A DNA stretch of 64,000 nucleotides, taken from NCBI GenBank assembly GCA_947462335.1, contig OX381713.1, forward strand, positions 20,948,381 to 21,012,380. Reading direction: 5' to 3'. The translations under genes and the position numbers were made by a program. Positions within the stretch are counted from its first letter, which is position 1. Each line of letters begins with the position of its first letter. Shown one piece after another: positions 59,625 through 64,000 of the stretch. Under the pieces are notes generated by a model. It was given only the letters and a program-made list of their open reading frames with translations, was not told the origin of the DNA and searched no databases. This DNA comes from Harmothoe impar. Lineage: Eukaryota; Annelida; Polychaeta; Phyllodocida; Polynoidae.

Positions 59625-62600
59625 CTGCAAGCGAACAACAGGTGAGGTGAGTTGGGGAATCTATGAGTGATAGATGAACGAGTGGGTATAGGCATAGGTA
59701 TAAGGTGAATGAGTAGATCAATAGTGAGGAACTGAGTGAGAGTACGAGTGCATAGAGAAAGGAAACAGAGTCAAAAGGAAGTCATGGCTGCCTCCAGAAT
59801 GACTCCCTTTTCAGATACTCCTATTAGAGTTATGTGACTCCCCTAAGTGAGGCAGGGAGATATACGACTCCCTTAGGTGAGCCAGGGCTCATCTAAGGGA
59901 GAGTCAGATAAGGGAGTTATTCTGGAGGCAGCCAGGACTCCCATTTGACTCCATGTGAGTGAGTATGGAACGAGTTTGATCATCTATGTGAGTGTCAATT
60001 GTGAGGGTATGTATGGGTTAACTACCGATAGTAGGCGACTGATTGACTGCACATAAGTGAGTAAGTGAGTAACTGTATATGGGTGAGATAGTGATCATAT
60101 GGGGAGCAGTCTTTGTGAAAACTTTTTCTTTCCACAGGGCATTTGGTCCTGCAAATTTACAATGTTGCAGGACGGGCTATATTTATGAAGGACCAGATAG
60201 CCACATATCTGACAATATCATTTATGGTCAAATAATGATAGATAGATATTTGTACACAGTATATAGACAAACATATTTTAGTTCTTGAAGCCCATCTGAA
60301 TTCTTCTAGTCCACAAAAGCTCAATAAGCGACTGAATATTCGGTCCTGCTACACTTATAAGTTTACTGGACAGGTGACATTTTAGGTGGACATTGCCACT
60401 GTCCTGCATGTTTTCACAAAGACTGGGTGAGTGAGTGATCACCAGTATAGGTTGCACTCACTGAGTAACATTGCAAGTGACTGAGTCACATGATAATGAT
60501 TGGATGAGTGAGTATGGGAGTAAATCCATATGTTAGAAGATGGAATCGCTTTTTGTCTGTCCCACAGAGAAGCAGTAGGCCTCATCAACACCTGCATGGA
60601 CAGTGCTCTAATGCTTCTATTAAAATACAACAGTTGGATCAATGGACAATGATACAGGAGAGCATAACAGTAGGGGATTTGGGAATTCATATGCGTAAGT
60701 TGGTCAGTGAGTGACTCAGTGAATCGGCCAATACAACATACCGGTAATCTTAAACAAATGTTATAACCTTAAAAATAAGATTATAATACTATTAAGATTA
60801 TATGAATTAAGATTGGACTAATCTTATGCACGCTCCTGCTTGCGTTTGTCACCAGCATTAATTATCATATATTAACTGCCGGTGTTTATTCAAAGGAAAA
60901 AGCCATATCTGTACAGAGAGGTCATCAGCTTAACAGGCACCATCCCTTGTTACAGAATGTTCAGGAACAGTGGTGCCCCCTGGTGTGTTAAGTCTGCACT
61001 GACAGGTACTCCCACAGAAACAGCTCTATATTAAAGGATAAAATGGAATGCAACTTGCTCCGATGATCAAGGCAGGCAGGCGGACACAAGCAATTCTCAT
61101 GAGAAGTTGGTTCTGCTCTTGGAATGTTGCTAGTTGCTGGTGAACTATGCAGTGTGGGAGTGTGGTACCTGCCTAAGTCTCATGAGAAATTTTGTGGACA
61201 GAACTTACATGGCCGCGCATATGGAGCCACCAGAATTATCACTATAATCTAGACCCGGCTCGAGGAGAAGAACTCGAACAGGTGCCTGGACATTTGCATA
61301 CCTCGCATTTTCTGAAGAATATGCCAGGTATGTGATTTAAGAATAGCCTATGCAAAGTCTGTAATGTCCAGACCTGGTTCAGTTCGTGGCTCTCGCCATT
61401 GAATGCATACAGGTTTAGAATGCTGAGGCAATTCTGATGATAATGGCTGACCCATGTGATTGGAATCATTTGAGTAGAAATCGATCTGGTGCTGGATGGA
61501 ATAGCTGGATAGCGCTTTAAGGACTGCATAGTGCTTTAATCTTTTGTGTCCTTGTTTGTTACGAGGCATCCATGGAGCTAAACTCACCAGGGCATCCATG
61601 CGTCATGCCAATCTTTCGGGGTGTATCACAGCCGTAGGGACAGCATGATGCTTTAATGCAGCAAAAGAGTTACTCGCCAAAGCTGCATTCATTCCTTGGA
61701 GGTACAATTCATTACAGACAAACGCACTATCAAGATATTGCAACATCATTCAAGATCACTCTCAGAGAGGGAATATTGAGTACGGTAGACTGAATTAGAG
61801 TCGACCACAAGCTTCAGTCGGACCCTTTAATTTGTATTTAGTCAAGCATGTAAAGCCCTATTTGTATATACTAGCGCAGTTTAAGTGATACAAGATCTAA
61901 TCATGTACGAATAACTACAAAGGCAGGTGTTCGACTCAAGGTATGTGGTTCACTCCGGGGTCGATTCTATGTGAATCTACCCTGGTATAGTCTATACGAT
62001 GTGTATAGGCACCTAGCAATGATATTGGGGTGCAATTGGTACACATCATGCAGCTTTACCGTCAGTCAGGAACAAAAATCAATTACACATCGTGACGTTA
62101 TATCAGTGCGTATCTCACCAGTACCAACATAAGTAGTGGCTGCGCCCACTGGACAACAAGCTTGACCCGAAAAGAGGGAAAGGAGCTCTCTGCTCCCAGG
62201 AGTTGAGTAATAGGAGGGAAATTCATTGCTTCTTAACCCCCTCAGGCACCATGCCAGGGCTAGGCATGTAATTATGGTGGATTCACGGCCGAAGGGTCAG
62301 CATGATGTACCATACTCTCGTTCCCAAACCCTTCCAAAGGAAGGCTCTGGTAACAGCCAAATGACCTTGAACTTTGGATTTTGCTGGGTCTGGGCAACCC
62401 CTGCTGGTAGGCTGGAACCAGCGAACAGGAACAAGAAATGGAACCAGAATGTATGATGGTAGTTTTGGTAGTATTACCATCAGCCTTTCTGGTTCCATTT
62501 CCTGTTCCTGTTCGCTGGTTCCAGCCTACCAGCAGGGGTTGCCCAGACCCAGCAAAATCCCAACATTTGGCAGTTACCAGAGCCTTCCTTCGGAAGGATT

Positions 62601-62929
62601 TGGGAACGAAAGTAGATGTACCAATGCAGCATCGACAAGTTACTGCCTTGGTGTACCATATACGACAAAACAACATGGAGAGGTGAGGTATCATGCCGTC
62701 CGTAAAGGGTTAAGTTGCACTCCTGTACAGATGTCCCTAACCTGAAAGGTGTATTACATTTGATATATTTATTGAGTTTCCAGATTACAGTTTAATAAGT
62801 GAATTTAGGGACTGGAGACAAAGGCTATGAAAACTGTTTTAAAGCTCAATTATATTTACCATATGTTGATAACGTTGCCATGACAACGAGGACAAGTAGG
62901 ACCAGCGACAACCGGAAGTAGGCAGACAT
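59434..62929 (-). CDS. Small secreted cysteine-containing peptide, unrecognised (2 coding exons)
   Basis: Exons 62929-62860 and 59624-59434 join in phase 1 (G+CG = Ala) to give 86 residues. Residues 1-23 are a clear signal peptide (MSAYFRLSLVLLVLVVMATL). Then come an Ala-rich stretch (ERAARAGAAAAFPSPKG), a short polar helix-like part and a four-cysteine C-terminus spaced C-x2-C-x6-C-x5-C, ending GFYSGRYSGRK. The final G-R-K could be an amidation/dibasic processing signal, so a peptide hormone or neuropeptide precursor is possible. I do not recognise a family. A GTACAG inside the last exon could be an alternative donor, which would remove the last five residues and stop. The start is supported by the signal peptide and an acceptor (TATTTTACAG) nine bases upstream of the ATG, implying a 5' non-coding exon. 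Confidence 0.65.
59768..59951. mobile_element. Foldback element with GGCTGCCTCCAGAAT arms
   Basis: Left GAGTCAAAAGGAAGTCATGG then CTGCCTCCAGAAT; right ATTCTGGAGGCAGCCAGGAC to TTTGACTC. The arms are about 33 bp with few mismatches; inner ACTCCC/GGGAGT blocks also pair. Confidence 0.85.
60107..60425. mobile_element. MITE with CAGTCTTTGTGAAAAC ends
   Basis: Perfect 16-bp inverted ends CAGTCTTTGTGAAAAC and GTTTTCACAAAGACTG. The 319-bp interior has several GGTCCTGC/TGCAGGAC blocks. Confidence 0.88.
61505..61712. mobile_element. GATGCATGAATGCAG-family element
   Basis: CTGCATAGTGCTTTAATCTT, CGGGGTGTATCACAGCCGTA and GGCATGCATTCATTCC-like blocks (AAGCTGCATTCATTCCTTGG) relate it to the copies at 42255 and 43160. 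Confidence 0.6.
62025..62170 (+). repeat. Dispersed repeat (GCTGTTATCAGTG family)
   Basis: GGGGTGCAATTGGTACACAT, TATATCAGTGCGTATCTCAC, CAGTACCAAC and GGCTGCGCCCACTGGACAAC. Its order matches the copies at 31715, 36955 and 44140, with an extra insert in the middle. Confidence 0.65.
62233..62713. mobile_element. 481-bp foldback element, arms about 200 bp
   Basis: Nearly the whole element is an inverted repeat about a centre near 62470. The arms contain GGGTCTGGGCAACCCCTGCT and AGCAGGGGTTGCCCAGACCC, and GGAACCAGCGAACAGGAACA with its complement. Outer ends TTAACCCCCT and AAAGGGTTAA. It is open in several frames only because of the symmetry. Confidence 0.9.
62860..62929 (-). CDS. Secreted peptide gene, signal-peptide exon
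   Basis: Residues 1-23 plus one base: MSAYFRLSLVLLVLVVMATL, then STY. Donor GTAAAT at 62859. An n-region with one Arg, a long Leu/Val core and a small-residue end (ATLSTYA) give a typical signal peptide with cleavage near Ala24. Confidence 0.68.
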
Positions 62930-63044
62930 GATGTGTTCTGTAAAATACAAAGCCATCCATAAGAAAGCAGCAGGGAAAAGGTTCAATAATTTATAGTCAG
63001 GGTAAATGACACTAGATCAATCATACAACCCAGAAAGGTGAGGG

Positions 63045-63191
63045 TTACCCAGCTAACAAGAAAACATTTTCCAAACGTTTGCAAACGTTTTGAAAACGTA
63101 TGGATGCACACGTTTACTGTACTTGTATGAAAAAGGTTCCCTCCAAAACGTTTGCAAGCGTTTGGAAAACGTTTTGTTTTTACCTGGGTAA
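63045..63191. mobile_element. MITE with TTACCCAG ends and AAACGTTT blocks
   Basis: Left TTACCCAGCTAACAAGAAAA then CATTTTCCAAACGTTTGC; right GCGTTTGGAAAACGTTTTG to TACCTGGGTAA. Arms of about 50 bp; the AACGTTTGCAAACGTTTT tracts are themselves palindromic. Confidence 0.92.
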
Positions 63192-63857
63192 CCAAACACT
63201 CCCTCCAAAATTCCTCGCTCTTTGCAGAGTCAGGCATTTCAAAGGGGTTGCTGGATGCTGGCACTGAGATTCTAATAAGAGAGTTGTAGCCAGACTAGTT
63301 GAGTATTGCCAGACACCCTTGGAGTCTGGGAATGATGGAATCTTCTATGGAAAGCATTGCCTAATTCCCTTTGAAACGCTTGACACTGGGAAGTGTGTAG
63401 TTTTTGCTGGCAAAATGCGCATTTTTCATAAGCTGATTCCTATGCCCTTTGTATACCAATAGACGTGGTGTATTACTGGCAGGTGGGGGGGGGGGGGCTG
63501 GCAACAAAAGGCAGCCAATGACCATTCATACATTTTGGGGACCTACCCCCTTCCCCTAAAAAGCAAAAGTGTTAACTTTGTGACTAGGATAACTCCCTTT
63601 GAAATTATAATCATTGTGTCATCAAACTTAAGACTGGTCTACTTATGGGTTTGGTAAGATGTAAGAAGAGTTGAATCCAGATTTCCAGCTTCTCCACTGC
63701 ATGAAAATTGGCAGCCTCTTTGCTTGTAATAGACCACAGCATTAGAGGACCCCCTAGGCATTCAAGCTCCCCAGCTTCACCCTCCATGGACAGTTCATGC
63801 TTTGTCTCATGGTCCTGAAACACCAGTATCTGGCCTCTTATATTTCGACAGCATTGA
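63192..63857. other. Intergenic, no feature supported
   Basis: A pure G run at 63485-63500. The - strand has an uninterrupted 70-codon frame at 63611-63823 without recognisable motifs. Nothing else seen. Confidence 0.4.
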
Positions 63858-63945
63858 GCTACCAGGTTCGGTACATATGGGCCCTATGAATCTGCTAACT
63901 AGCCTCTGGCTGTGTCAGTTTTAAAACTATATCTATCTATCATTT
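63858..63945 (+). repeat. GGTTCGGTACATATGGG dispersed repeat (copy 3)
   Basis: CTACCAGGTTCGGTACATAT ... TGAATCTGCTAACTAGCCTC ... TCAGTTTTAAAACTATATCT, followed by ATCTATCTATC, a short microsatellite tail such as LINE/SINE 3' ends often carry. Confidence 0.75.
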
Positions 63946-64000
63946 GGCTAGGTTCCCCAGATACATTTGAAGTATTATCTTGTGTCCATCCTTTGGGGCT

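Larger units (their letters stand above)
59625..62859 (-). other. 3.2-kb intron of the secreted peptide gene
   Basis: Holds four foldback or MITE elements and one dispersed repeat. Stretches at 60430-61500 and 61715-62020 show nothing I can name apart from simple GAGTGAGT-type runs at 59640-60080. Confidence 0.6.

Noticed and set aside
62272..62745. Several frames of 70-140 codons on both strands
   Set aside because: They arise from the symmetry of the foldback element; the same peptide (PTSRGCPDPAKS) appears on both strands.
63611..63823. 70-codon - strand frame (HETKHELSMEGEAGELECLG)
   Set aside because: Looks protein-like in composition, but I recognise no domain and see no splice partner before the window ends; left unannotated.

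Overview
The window is animal nuclear DNA: GT-AG introns of up to 7 kb, short conserved exons, a eukaryotic tRNA gene with internal promoter boxes, and very many short inverted-repeat (MITE-like) insertions. An invertebrate deuterostome fits best, most likely a lancelet (Branchiostoma). The reasons are one PNPLA6/7-type gene, a Bari-type homeobox gene (a family known from fly and amphioxus and, from memory, absent in vertebrates), and a dense load of poly-G/C-rich MITEs. The species is an inference.

Region 1 (1-23.7 kb, + strand) holds the 3' part of a neuropathy target esterase gene (PNPLA6/7, fly swiss cheese family). I placed 20 exons, all joining in phase and giving 1029 residues. They cover the second and third cyclic-nucleotide-binding-like domains and the whole patatin phospholipase domain (GGGG, GTSIG, DGG), up to an acidic C-terminus and stop at 20805. 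The N-terminal membrane segment and first cNMP-like domain lie upstream of the window. Several introns are odd. One 7-kb intron contains a 3-kb inverted duplication carrying tRNA-like sequences. One has an array of 19-bp YY1-like motifs. One contains about 22 tandem copies of the 3' splice site plus the first 23 bases of the following exon. A repeat-poor stretch with AATAAA hexamers (20.8-23.7 kb) looks like a long 3' UTR.

Region 2 (23.7-29 kb) is repeat-rich and carries a decayed, 5'-truncated CR1/L2-type LINE on the - strand.

Region 3 (29.8-38.9 kb, - strand) is a three-exon homeobox gene of 288 codons. It has an N-terminal Groucho-type motif (FMIRDIL) and a BarH-like homeodomain with T47 and Y49; the best match is Bari. 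Its 7.1-kb first intron is full of MITEs and hosts an apparently intact tRNA-Ile(AAT) gene on the same strand.

Region 4 (39-59 kb) has no gene that I can support. It alternates CpG-rich, CRE-bearing stretches, repeat-poor stretches and insertions (palindromic elements, nested MITEs, a 59-60-bp tandem array). It could be regulatory territory of the homeobox gene.

Region 5 (59.4-62.9 kb, - strand) holds a two-exon gene for an unrecognised 86-residue secreted peptide with a signal sequence, four cysteines and a GRK C-terminus. It is flanked and split by foldback elements.
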